This document shows, one piece after another, positions 1 to 6,456 of a stretch of DNA of 8,684 nucleotides (positions are counted from its first letter, which is position 1; each line of letters starts with the position of its first letter). Location of the stretch: contig JAEWHQ010000046.1 in NCBI GenBank assembly GCA_023387715.1, positions 1 through 8,684 of the forward strand. The letters run 5' to 3'. The stretch is from Pseudomonadota bacterium (GTDB taxonomy: Bacteria > Pseudomonadota > Alphaproteobacteria > Rhizobiales > Rhizobiaceae). Under the pieces are notes generated by a model. That model did not search any database and had not been told where the DNA came from. It worked only from the letters and a program-made list of their open reading frames with translations. The translations under genes and the position numbers were made by a program.

Positions 1-642
1 GCTCACTTCATAGCTGCACGTGAAGGGCTTGGTACAGAAAGCGATCTGATGGTTGATGTCGGCCAAATTTTCGGTGAAGATGTCGAAGCTGCCGCCGCAC
101 GTCTATCTTTCATGGATGAAGCACGGATACGCTGGTTTGAAGAACCTTTCGAGGCAGGTGCATTAGCCGCTTATGCTGATCTTGCCAGCCGACCGGCTAA
201 TGTTCGTATTGCAGGCGGTGAAGCTGCGCATAATTATTATATGGCTGAGCACCTCATGACCTATGGTCAAATCGGATATATCCAGATTGATTGCGGACGT
301 ATTGGCGGCTTGGGCCCTGCTCAACGGGTCGCCAACACGGCCAAAGCACGCGGCATCCCGTATGTTAATCACACCTTCACCTCCCATCTGGCTTTATCTG
401 CCTCCTTGCAGCCTTTTGCCGGATTTCAGGACGACTATATTTGTGAATATCCCGCCGCACCAAAACAACTAGCGCTCGACATCACACGCAACCACATCAC
501 GCCTGATGCAAACGGTTTTATTCGTGCCCCTGAAGCGCCAGGGCTTGGTATGGAAATTGCGGTGGATCAGCTCAAACCATATTTGGTTGAAACTGAAATC
601 AAGGTCTCTAATCAGGTGATTTACCAAACACCAACCCTATAA
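1..642 (+). CDS. Enolase-superfamily enzyme, mandelate racemase/muconate lactonizing type (5' truncated)
   Basis: This is the C-terminal 213 residues of a protein whose reading frame is open from the first base, so the start lies outside the window. It covers much of the TIM-barrel of a mandelate racemase-subgroup enolase-superfamily enzyme. Three acidic metal-ligand motifs appear in order: VDVG (visible residue 19), WFEEP (about 46-50) and AGGE (about 74). They are followed by IDCGRIGG (Asp 97) and a His in YVNHTF (124), matching the Asp-His general acid/base dyad of the racemase subgroup. Family members abstract a proton alpha to a carboxylate, usually as cytoplasmic sugar-acid dehydratases or racemases; the substrate cannot be read here. 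The N-terminal capping domain and the first catalytic Lys motif are missing from view. The gene ends six bases before a strong hairpin terminator and converges on two ABC-transporter ATPase genes, which fits a sugar-acid uptake and catabolism locus (inference). The family call is firm; the specific function is unknown. Confidence 0.9.
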   Translation, partial: AHFIAAREGLGTESDLMVDVGQIFGEDVEAAAARLSFMDEARIRWFEEPFEAGALAAYADLASRPANVRIAGGEAAHNYYMAEHLMTYGQIGYIQIDCGRIGGLGPAQRVANTAKARGIPYVNHTFTSHLALSASLQPFAGFQDDYICEYPAAPKQLALDITRNHITPDANGFIRAPEAPGLGMEIAVDQLKPYLVETEIKVSNQVIYQTPTL

Positions 643-647
643 GAATA

Positions 648-674
648 AAAAAGGCCGGTCATACCGGCCTTTTT
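648..674. terminator. Bidirectional intrinsic terminator between convergent genes
   Basis: A perfect 12-bp inverted repeat (648-659 and 663-674) has only a 3-nt loop. The stem core is GGCCGGT/ACCGGCC, flanked by an A-run on the left and a T-run on the right, so it reads as a Rho-independent terminator on both strands. It ends both the enolase-superfamily gene (stop at 640-642) and the leftward ABC ATPase pair (stop at 677-679), filling almost all of the 34-nt convergent gap. Confidence 0.95.
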
Positions 675-676
675 CT

Positions 677-1648
677 TTAATACTCTAATGGAAAGTGGCA
701 TGCGGCCTGATGGGTCGCGCTTGAAATTGCGCTCATAGGCGGCGCAACACTCTTACAAATATCTTTTGCCATTGAGCAGCGCGTATGGAACCGGCAACCA
801 GAAGGTGGGTTTGCCGGACTCGGCAGGTCACCTTTCAGTGCAGCAAAACGGGTCTTACCCTTATTGCGAGACGGAGATGAGTTCAGCAATGCCGCAGTAT
901 AAGGATGTGCAGGGTGATTAAAAATATCGTGCTTCGATCCCGTTTCAACCACTTTTCCCAAATACATCACCATTACCCGATCCGAAATATGGCGGATAAC
1001 CCCCAGATCATGACTGATGAACAGATAGGTCAAGTTAAGGCTTTGTTTGAGGTCGTGTAAGAGATTGAGAATTTGCGCCTGAATGGAAACATCAAGCGCG
1101 GATGTTGCTTCATCACACACAACAAAACGCGGATTGAGCGCCAGAGCGCGCGCAATACAAATACGCTGGCGTTGCCCACCCGAAAATTCATGCACAAAAC
1201 GGGCCGCATGATAACTCGCCAAACCAACCAAATCGAGCAGTTCGTTCAACCGTTTTTGTCTTTCAATAGCGCTATAACCGCCATGAATAATCAAGGGTTC
1301 TGTAATCAGTTCACCCACTGTCATACGTGGATTAAGCGAACCAAACGGATCTTGAAAAATGATCTGCATATCGCTTCGAAGCGCACGCATTTGCGATGAA
1401 TTCAGGCTTTTAAGCTCAGTGCCTTCAAATTCGACCTGCCCGTCAGTCGCTTCCAGCAGCCGTAAAACCATACGTCCCAACGTAGTTTTACCGCAACCGC
1501 TTTCCCCCACCACGCCCAGTGTTTCACCTTGATGAATGGTGAAAGACACATCATCAACAGCTCTGACAATGCGCGGCTTTGATAAAAATCCACCACCAGA
1601 ACGAAATTCTTTGCGCAGGCCTTCAACACGTAACAAAGGTGATGTCAT
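677..1648 (-). CDS. Opp/Dpp-family ABC importer ATP-binding protein, F-type
   Basis: A 323-residue cytoplasmic ATPase that would energise an oligopeptide/dipeptide-type (or sugar-acid or oligosaccharide) ABC importer together with the D-type ATPase encoded just upstream. Visible motifs: Walker A GESGCGKT (48-55), Q-loop IIFQDPFGSLNPR (Gln 99), signature FSGGQRQR (155-162), Walker B FVVCDE (175-180) and the switch His in SHD (213). A C-terminal oligopeptide-transporter extension begins near HPYTAALL and carries four cysteines (285, 291, 298, 317). The chosen ATG (1648-1646) overlaps the stop of the upstream gene as ATGA, indicating translational coupling. An in-frame ATG 14 codons earlier lies inside the neighbour and gives a non-homologous leader, so I reject it. 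No strong Shine-Dalgarno sequence precedes the start. Family and role are certain; the transported substrate is not. Confidence 0.95.
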   Translation of the reverse strand: MTSPLLRVEGLRKEFRSGGGFLSKPRIVRAVDDVSFTIHQGETLGVVGESGCGKTTLGRMVLRLLEATDGQVEFEGTELKSLNSSQMRALRSDMQIIFQDPFGSLNPRMTVGELITEPLIIHGGYSAIERQKRLNELLDLVGLASYHAARFVHEFSGGQRQRICIARALALNPRFVVCDEATSALDVSIQAQILNLLHDLKQSLNLTYLFISHDLGVIRHISDRVMVMYLGKVVETGSKHDIFNHPAHPYTAALLNSSPSRNKGKTRFAALKGDLPSPANPPSGCRFHTRCSMAKDICKSVAPPMSAISSATHQAACHFPLEY

Positions 1649-2631
1649 GAGGAAACGTCCGCTGTCATTTGTTTCATATCTCTGATGCACGCACTTAAAT
1701 GTCCTGAACTGCTTTCAGCCAAAGGTGGTAAAGCCTCACGACAAGCAGCTATGGCATGCGAACAACGTGGTTCAAACCGGCAGCCGGGCGGCTGGTCAAA
1801 AGGCGGTGGCACCGTGCCCGGAATGGCATAAAGCCTGTCTGTATCAACTTCGCTGGATGGAATGCTGGCAAGCAGCCCGCGTGTATATGGATGGGCAGGT
1901 GTTTCAAAAACATCCATTGCTTTAGCTGCCTCAACAACTCGCCCTGCATACATAATCAACACACGATCAGCAAAAGAAGACATTACCCCCAAATCATGAG
2001 TAATCATGATCGTGCCCATGCGATACTCTTCTTGAAGATCTTGTAATAGTTCAAGAATTTGCGCCTGAATTGTTACGTCTAAAGCTGTCGTCGGTTCATC
2101 CGCAATAAGTACCCGCGGCTGACACGCCAGTGCCATAGCAATCATTGCACGCTGTCGCATACCACCCGACATCTGATGCGGATAATCATCTACGCGCTGC
2201 GCGGGAGCCGGAATACCAACGCGTCCCAGTGCATCAATTGCTCTCACGCGCGCCGCCCTGCGGCTTAAACCTTCATGACGCCTGACTGTTTCAATAATCT
2301 GTTCACCCACCGTCAAAACCGGATTAAGCGCGGTCATCGGTTCCTGAAAAATCATCGAGATAGAGCTGCCACGAATTTCTTCATAGCGTTTTTCGCTCGT
2401 TTGCAGCAAATCCTCGCCCATCAGCAGCATTTTATCGGCAGTTATTTTTGCCTGTTTAGGCAATAGCCGCATAATGGCTAATGACGAGACACTCTTACCA
2501 CTACCGGACTCGCCAACAATGCCGACGACCTCACCCTCATGAAGCGTGAGTGACACGCCGTTAACGATAGGTAAGCCCCCTATAGAGACCGCAAGATTCT
2601 CGACTTCCAACAGAGGAGATTTCTTTGACAT
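1645..2631 (-). CDS. Opp/Dpp-family ABC importer ATP-binding protein, D-type
   Basis: A 328-residue ATPase, first gene of a leftward two-gene unit. Motifs: Walker A GESGSGKS (40-47), Q-loop MIFQEPMTALNP (Gln 96), signature MSGGMRQR (154-161), Walker B VLIADE (174-179), switch His in THD (212), then HPYTRGLL and the C-terminal PPGCRFEPRC segment with Cys 284, 290, 297 and 315. The start MSKKSPLLEV is preferred because family homology begins there. The frame is open further upstream to an ATG at 2706, but that lies upstream of the predicted -10 box, so it should not be on the transcript. An ATG at 2658 (nine residues longer) remains possible. The ribosome-binding site is weak (GAG only). The partner permeases and solute-binding protein are not in the window. 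The 4-bp ATGA overlap with the next gene implies equimolar synthesis of the two ATPases. Confidence 0.94.
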   Translation of the reverse strand: MSKKSPLLEVENLAVSIGGLPIVNGVSLTLHEGEVVGIVGESGSGKSVSSLAIMRLLPKQAKITADKMLLMGEDLLQTSEKRYEEIRGSSISMIFQEPMTALNPVLTVGEQIIETVRRHEGLSRRAARVRAIDALGRVGIPAPAQRVDDYPHQMSGGMRQRAMIAMALACQPRVLIADEPTTALDVTIQAQILELLQDLQEEYRMGTIMITHDLGVMSSFADRVLIMYAGRVVEAAKAMDVFETPAHPYTRGLLASIPSSEVDTDRLYAIPGTVPPPFDQPPGCRFEPRCSHAIAACREALPPLAESSSGHLSACIRDMKQMTADVSS

Positions 2632-2664
2632 ATGTGCAAGCTCAATTGGATCTATCATTCCAAT

Positions 2665-2706
2665 ATCGTATACGATTATACAAAATAGGCAATAGCACTC
2701 CGTCAA
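2665..2706 (-). promoter_or_regulatory. Promoter with GntR-type palindromic operator for ABC ATPase operon
   Basis: On the leftward strand a perfect -10 hexamer TATAAT lies at 2680-2675, with a TTGACG -35 candidate at 2706-2701. The 20-nt spacer is longer than the usual 16-18. Sharing one base with the -10 and continuing downstream is the perfect 12-bp palindrome ATCGTATACGAT (2665-2676). It contains TCGTATACGA, matching the TNGT-N-ACNA form typical of GntR/FadR-subfamily operators. A repressor bound here would cover the -10 and the predicted start near 2668. The resulting leader to the ATG at 2631 would be about 37 nt. The palindrome and -10 are seen directly; the regulator family is inferred and no gntR gene is in the window. 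Confidence 0.6.
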
Positions 2707-2808
2707 AAAATTCAGTCAAAACACCATGCCTGATAAACCAAAGAGTAACAGCTTTACAAAATAGCTTCACCCATCAGACACGCTCAAAACCAGCATTATA
2801 TATCGATT

Positions 2809-2837
2809 TTGCTATATTCATGCAGTTGGTTTATGAA
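2809..2837 (+). promoter_or_regulatory. Weak candidate promoter for paaX
   Basis: TTGCTA (2809-2814) and TATGAA (2832-2837) are separated by 17 nt, about 90 nt upstream of the chosen paaX start. Each matches the sigma-70 consensus in four of six positions. The region is AT-rich, so chance matches are likely. I found no copy here of the inverted repeat seen before paaJ, so autoregulation of paaX is not supported by that criterion. Confidence 0.25.
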
Positions 2838-2924
2838 AGCTTCAAGAAAATATCATCTTTCTCTGCGCCAATTCACACTTCATCGCAGCTGTTTTCTATC
2901 GCTTCAATTGAAAGTAAAACATCC

Positions 2925-3761
2925 ATGATCGTCGATAACGTCATTAAAAATCTGCTGAAAGATCAGGAATTACGGGCAGCAGCTTTTATTGTCACAGTCT
3001 ATGGCGACATTGTTTTACCGCGTGGCGGGGTGTTTTGGACAGGTTCTTTAATCGAAATTTGCAATCGTGCGGGTTTAAGTGAATCAGTGGTTAGAACTGC
3101 GGTTTCGCGATTAGTCACTGCCAATCGCCTCAAAGGCGAGCGCAACGGACGCCGCAGCTATTACAGCCTTGATGCTTCTTCGCGCGCTGAGTTTGAACAA
3201 GCAGCCAAGCTCCTTTACCAACCGGATCAGGAGCCCAAAGGCTGGCAAATTATTTATGCGCCGGATTTAACCGATGCAGATGCCGCACGCCTTCGCATGG
3301 GGCGGATGGGATCAGCGATTTTTATCCGCCCTGATCGCGGACAGACTTTGCCGGAAAACGCACAAATCCTGCGCGCACAAGACCCTGACGACATGGGCTG
3401 GCTGGCGCAGTTCTGGGATTTGAGCCAGATCCATCAGCGTTATTGTGATTTGATTGCCCGCTTTGAACCGCTTTATCAACGCGCCGATGCGCTATCGCCG
3501 GAAAATGCATTAATGGCACGGCTCATTCTGGTACATATGTATCGTGGTGTTTTGCTGCGCGATCCGCGCCTGCCGCTCAACGCATTGCCGCAAGACTGGC
3601 AAGGACATACAGCGCGTAATTTATTCCGCAATCTCTATCTGGCACTCAGCCCGAAAGCAGAAAACTGCATCGCTGCACTTTGTGAAGGCGTTGACGGTGC
3701 TTTACCGGCCAGCACCGAGGAAACCCGCTTGCGCCAGCAAGGGCTGTTAATTGCCGAATAA
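2925..3761 (+). CDS. paaX: PaaX, phenylacetyl-CoA-responsive repressor of the paa genes
   Basis: A 278-residue transcriptional regulator of the PaaX family. Its N-terminal winged helix-turn-helix spans roughly residues 20-82: family-typical VYGDIVLPRGG and W-x-GSL, recognition-helix region LSESVVRTAVSRL (51-63) and wing GERNGRRSYYSL (71-82). The remainder is the PaaX C-terminal effector and dimerisation region. In characterised systems PaaX represses phenylacetate genes and is released by phenylacetyl-CoA, the product of PaaK. The frame is open 100 codons further upstream, but that segment is AT-rich and unlike the family, whose members begin about 20 residues before the VYGD motif. ATG 2925 fits this, although its ribosome-binding site is poor (GAAAG). 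It lies in the same orientation as paaJ, 137 nt ahead, with no terminator hairpin between, so read-through is possible. The start is less certain than the function. Confidence 0.92.
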   Translation: MIVDNVIKNLLKDQELRAAAFIVTVYGDIVLPRGGVFWTGSLIEICNRAGLSESVVRTAVSRLVTANRLKGERNGRRSYYSLDASSRAEFEQAAKLLYQPDQEPKGWQIIYAPDLTDADAARLRMGRMGSAIFIRPDRGQTLPENAQILRAQDPDDMGWLAQFWDLSQIHQRYCDLIARFEPLYQRADALSPENALMARLILVHMYRGVLLRDPRLPLNALPQDWQGHTARNLFRNLYLALSPKAENCIAALCEGVDGALPASTEETRLRQQGLLIAE

Positions 3762-3778
3762 AAAAGCTCTGAATTTCA

Positions 3779-3836
3779 AAACATTACAACAATTCTAAAA
3801 ATTCTCTTGCATTGTAATGTTTCATCCCCTTATACT
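3779..3836 (+). promoter_or_regulatory. paaJ-paaABCDE promoter with likely PaaX operator
   Basis: An 11-bp perfect inverted repeat, AAACATTACAA (3779-3789) and TTGTAATGTTT (3812-3822), is separated by 22 nt, so the arm centres are 33 bp apart (about three helical turns). A sigma-70-like promoter overlaps it: -35 TTGCAT (3807-3812), 18-nt spacer, -10 TATACT (3831-3836). The right arm fills the spacer and touches the -35, the expected geometry for a repressor that blocks RNA polymerase. The adjacent paaX gene makes PaaX the obvious binder (inference). The right arm also contains a smaller local palindrome, CATT-GT-AATG (3810-3819). Predicted transcription starts near 3843, giving a leader of about 56 nt before paaJ. 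Confidence 0.72.
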
Positions 3837-3898
3837 CTGACCAAGCGGTCGATGAATGAGGAGATTCTTCCGCTCTCTGGGTAGGAAGGAAAATATCC

Positions 3899-5104
3899 AT
3901 GCAAGATGCTTTTATCTGCGATGCAGTACGTACACCAATTGGTCGGTATGGCGGAGCGCTGGCTTCCGTGCGTGCAGATGATCTTGCTGCACTCCCCCTC
4001 AAAGCCCTTATTGAGCGTAATCCTTCGGTCAACTGGTCAGCCGTTGACGATCTGATTTATGGCTGCGCCAATCAGGCAGGCGAAGACAACCGCAATGTCG
4101 GCCGTATGGCAGCTCTCCTCGCAGGCTTGCCAATCAGCGTTCCGGGCACCACAGTTAACCGTCTTTGCGGTTCTGGTATGGATGCCATCGGCATGGCAGC
4201 GCGTGCTATCCGCGCAGGTGATTGCGATTTCGTGATTGCCGGTGGCGTTGAAAGCATGACCCGCGCACCATTTGTTATGCCTAAAGCTGACAGTGCATTT
4301 TCCCGCAGCAATGCGGTTTATGACACCACCATTGGCTGGCGTTTTGTCAATCCGGCCATGAAAGCAAAATTCGGCGTTGATACAATGCCCGAAACCGCCG
4401 ATAATGTGGCTGGTGACTTTAATATTTCGCGTGAAGATCAGGATGCTTTTGCTGCGCGCAGTCAGGCTCGCTGGGCGCGTGCACAAGCCGCCGGCCTCTT
4501 CAATGACGAGATCGCACCGGTGACCATTACACCGCGTCGCGGCGATCCGATTATTGTTGCTGAAGACGAGCATCCGCGCCCTGGCACAACTGTTGAAGCG
4601 CTTGCTAAACTGAAAGCCATCAACGGCCCTGATCTGACAGTTACAGCCGGTAATGCATCCGGCGTTAATGACGGTGCAGCAGCCTTAACAATCCTCTCAA
4701 GCGAGGCTGCGAAAGCGCAAGGTCTTACCCCTAAAGCGCGCATCGTCTCCATGGTTGCAGCCGGTGTTGAGCCGCGCATCATGGGTATCGGCCCTTCACC
4801 TGCTGCCAAAAAAGTTTTGGCGCGTGCGGGCCTCACCATTGATCAGATGGATGTGATCGAGCTCAATGAAGCTTTTGCCAGTCAGGCATTGGCAACATTG
4901 CGTGATCTCGGTCTGCCGGATGATGCAGAACACGTTAATCCGAACGGCGGCGCAATTGCGATCGGCCATCCGCTCGGCATGTCGGGTGCACGTCTGGTTG
5001 CAACCGCCATGTATCAGTTACACCGCACCGGCGGACGCTATGCATTGTGCACCATGTGCATCGGCGTCGGTCAGGGCATTGCAATCATCATCGAACGCGT
5101 GTGA
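3899..5104 (+). CDS. paaJ: PaaJ-type thiolase (3-oxoadipyl-CoA / 3-oxo-5,6-dehydrosuberyl-CoA thiolase)
   Basis: A 401-residue thiolase, the same length as the characterised PaaJ/PcaF enzymes. The nucleophilic Cys 90 lies in [10 protein letters not shown], the catalytic His 357 in [11 protein letters not shown] and the second catalytic Cys 387 in [10 protein letters not shown]. The NEAFASQ and [10 protein letters not shown] motifs are also present. In the phenylacetate pathway this enzyme cleaves 3-oxo-5,6-dehydrosuberyl-CoA and later 3-oxoadipyl-CoA with CoA, releasing acetyl-CoA and finally succinyl-CoA. The start is supported by a strong AGGAAGGA (3883-3890) eight bases before the ATG. It is the first gene after the operator-promoter, ahead of the oxygenase genes, 19 nt before paaA. 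The same protein family serves the beta-ketoadipate pathway (PcaF), so dual use is possible. The genetic context favours the paa role. Confidence 0.93.
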   Translation: MQDAFICDAVRTPIGRYGGALASVRADDLAALPLKALIERNPSVNWSAVDDLIYGCANQAGEDNRNVGRMAALLAGLPISVPGTTVNRLCGSGMDAIGMAARAIRAGDCDFVIAGGVESMTRAPFVMPKADSAFSRSNAVYDTTIGWRFVNPAMKAKFGVDTMPETADNVAGDFNISREDQDAFAARSQARWARAQAAGLFNDEIAPVTITPRRGDPIIVAEDEHPRPGTTVEALAKLKAINGPDLTVTAGNASGVNDGAAALTILSSEAAKAQGLTPKARIVSMVAAGVEPRIMGIGPSPAAKKVLARAGLTIDQMDVIELNEAFASQALATLRDLGLPDDAEHVNPNGGAIAIGHPLGMSGARLVATAMYQLHRTGGRYALCTMCIGVGQGIAIIIERV

Positions 5105-5123
5105 GCAGGAAGGACATCTTAAT

Positions 5124-6116
5124 ATGTATGCACAGCTCGTAACGTCTGAAGGCGCCAAAGACCGCACTGATATGAGCCCAGAGGAAATTGCGTTTCAGGA
5201 ACGCATTGACCGTGGTGAAAAGATTGAACCAAAAGAGTGGATGCCGGAAGGCTACCGCAAAACCCTGATCCGCCAGATCGGCCAGCACGCCCACAGTGAA
5301 ATTGTCGGTCAGCTGCCAGAAGGCAACTGGATCACCCGCGCACCGACGCTGGAACGCAAAGCCATTTTGCTGGCTAAAGTGCAGGACGAAGCCGGTCACG
5401 GTCTTTATCTCTATTCAGCCGCTGAAACCCTTGGTGTTTCGCGTGATGAATTGCTGGAACGTCTGCATGCAGGCAAGATGAAATATTCCTCCATCTTCAA
5501 CTATCCAACCCTCAACTGGGCCGATATGGGCGCAGTTGGCTGGCTGGTTGACGGTGCAGCGATTATGAATCAGGTGCCGTTGCAGCGCACATCTTATGGC
5601 CCTTATAGCCGTGCGATGATCCGTATTTGTAAGGAAGAATCCTTCCATCAGCGTCAGGGCTATGCCGTGATGATGAAGATGGCTTCCGGGACGCCTGAAC
5701 AAAAGCGCATGGCGCAGGACGCCTTGAACCGTCTTTGGTATCCGTCGCTGATGATGTTTGGCCCGTCAGATAAAGACTCCGTCCACTCCGTTCAGTCAAT
5801 GGCGTGGAAAATCAAGATGAATACCAATGACGAACTGCGTCAGAAATTCGTCGATCAGACTGTGCCGCAGGCCGAATATCTGGGTCTGACCGTGCCGGAT
5901 CCTGACCTGAAATGGAACGAGGAAAAAGGCGGTTACGACTTTACCGAGCCAAATTGGGAAGAGTTTTTCAACGTCATTAACGGCAATGGCCCGTGCAATG
6001 CCGATCGTCTCGGTGCGCGCGTCAAAGCTTGGGATGATGGTGCATGGTTCCGCGAAGCGCTGGTTGCGCATGCGGAAAAAGTTGATGCACGCGCTGCACG
6101 TGTAGCCGCTGAATAA
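5124..6116 (+). CDS. paaA: PaaA, catalytic oxygenase subunit of phenylacetyl-CoA 1,2-epoxidase
   Basis: The catalytic subunit (330 residues) of the soluble di-iron oxygenase that epoxidises the aromatic ring of phenylacetyl-CoA. Ferritin-like helical-bundle metal-ligand motifs are intact: HSE (Glu 59), DEAGH (Glu 89, His 92) and EESFH (Glu 172, His 175), two ExxH pairs as expected for a carboxylate-bridged di-iron site. It is somewhat longer than the E. coli protein (about 309), mostly at the ends. The ATG at 5124 is chosen because AGGAAGGA (5107-5114) precedes it by nine bases and family homology begins there. The same frame is open 86 codons earlier, but that stretch lies inside paaJ in another frame and is spurious. 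It forms one operon with paaJ upstream and paaB downstream. Two overlapping hairpins sit at its stop codon (separate entry). Confidence 0.97.
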   Translation: MYAQLVTSEGAKDRTDMSPEEIAFQERIDRGEKIEPKEWMPEGYRKTLIRQIGQHAHSEIVGQLPEGNWITRAPTLERKAILLAKVQDEAGHGLYLYSAAETLGVSRDELLERLHAGKMKYSSIFNYPTLNWADMGAVGWLVDGAAIMNQVPLQRTSYGPYSRAMIRICKEESFHQRQGYAVMMKMASGTPEQKRMAQDALNRLWYPSLMMFGPSDKDSVHSVQSMAWKIKMNTNDELRQKFVDQTVPQAEYLGLTVPDPDLKWNEEKGGYDFTEPNWEEFFNVINGNGPCNADRLGARVKAWDDGAWFREALVAHAEKVDARAARVAAE

Positions 6117-6133
6117 GCGGCTTACGGGTAAGC
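6104..6133 (+). other. Two mutually exclusive hairpins at the paaA stop / paaA-paaB junction
   Basis: Hairpin 1 pairs AGCCGCT (6104-6110) with AGCGGCT (6116-6122) around a 5-nt loop containing most of the paaA stop codon. Hairpin 2 pairs GCTTAC (6120-6125) with GTAAGC (6128-6133), best drawn as a 5-bp stem with a CGGG tetraloop. They share bases 6120-6122 and cannot form together. An A-run rather than a T-run follows, so neither is a rightward intrinsic terminator. A role in mRNA processing or in differential paaA/paaB expression is speculative. Confidence 0.45.
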
Positions 6134-6171
6134 AAAAAAGTTTAAGTGCCACAAAGTCAAGGAACGCACCT

Positions 6172-6456
6172 ATGTCAAAAGAATGGCCACTCTGGGAGAT
6201 CTTTATCCGCGGTCAGCACGGCCTCAACCATCGTCATGTCGGCAGCCTTCATGCGCCCGACGCTGCAATGGCCATCAATAATGCCCGCGATGTTTACACC
6301 CGCCGCAATGAAGGCGTATCAATCTGGGCTGTGCGCTCTGATGATATCGTTGCTTCAAGCCCGTCGGAAAAAGGCCCGCTTTTCGAGCCTTCCAACAGCA
6401 AAGTTTACCGTCATCCGACATTCTTCGACATTCCTGAAGAAGTGGGGAGCATGTAA
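6172..6456 (+). CDS. paaB: PaaB, small subunit of the phenylacetyl-CoA epoxidase complex
   Basis: A 94-residue protein, essentially the usual PaaB length. It opens with WPLWEIFIRGQHGLNHRHVGSLHA and contains the family-typical stretch ending in NARDVYTRR, followed by the SIWAVRSDDI strand. PaaB is a non-catalytic component of the PaaABC(D)E system that helps assemble the PaaAC oxygenase and supports its activity. The ATG is preceded by AAGGA (6159-6163) about eight bases away. The 55-nt gap from paaA is the widest among paaA-paaD, and the 3' end is coupled to paaC through a TAATG overlap. No metal or cofactor motif is seen, as expected for the family. Confidence 0.96.
   Translation: MSKEWPLWEIFIRGQHGLNHRHVGSLHAPDAAMAINNARDVYTRRNEGVSIWAVRSDDIVASSPSEKGPLFEPSNSKVYRHPTFFDIPEEVGSM

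Larger units (their letters stand above)
2632..2924. other. AT-rich divergent intergenic region between ABC ATPase operon and paaX
   Basis: This 293-bp region separates two divergently transcribed units and is visibly more AT-rich than the flanking genes. Its left end holds a leftward promoter with a GntR-like palindrome (separate entry). Its middle holds a weak rightward promoter candidate for paaX (separate entry). A rightward frame runs open through it into paaX, but its translation is low-complexity and resembles nothing I recognise. I see no RNA gene and no mobile element. Confidence 0.7.

Noticed and set aside
1073..1399. Rightward 108-residue open frame antisense to the F-type ATPase
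   Set aside because: It overlaps the conserved ATPase core, with no homology or start signal of its own.
2632..2706. Longer N-terminus (25 residues) for the D-type ATPase starting at 2706
   Set aside because: The start would lie upstream of the predicted -10 TATAAT and the added sequence is not family-like. A start at 2658 cannot be fully excluded.
2726..2764. Twelve-codon open frame in the intergenic region
   Set aside because: It is very short, without a ribosome-binding site, and is expected by chance in such DNA.
2625..2924. Open frame extending PaaX by 100 residues at the N-terminus
   Set aside because: The translation is AT-driven, matches nothing in the PaaX family, overlaps the start of the divergent ATPase gene and lies over promoter-like DNA. 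The family's wHTH begins just after the ATG at 2925.
3762..3778. Terminator after paaX
   Set aside because: There is an A-run but no inverted repeat or T-tract. The inverted repeat starting at 3779 has a 22-nt gap and fits an operator better than a hairpin.
4037..4573. Leftward 178-residue open frame inside paaJ
   Set aside because: It is antisense to a well-supported thiolase, has no recognisable domain or ribosome-binding site and is explained by codon bias of the real gene. Other antisense frames across paaA, paaB, paaC and the ATPases were dismissed for the same reason.
4866..5123. Open frame extending PaaA by 86 residues into paaJ
   Set aside because: It is an out-of-frame reading of the thiolase gene. 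The ATG at 5124 has a strong ribosome-binding site at proper spacing and begins the conserved protein.
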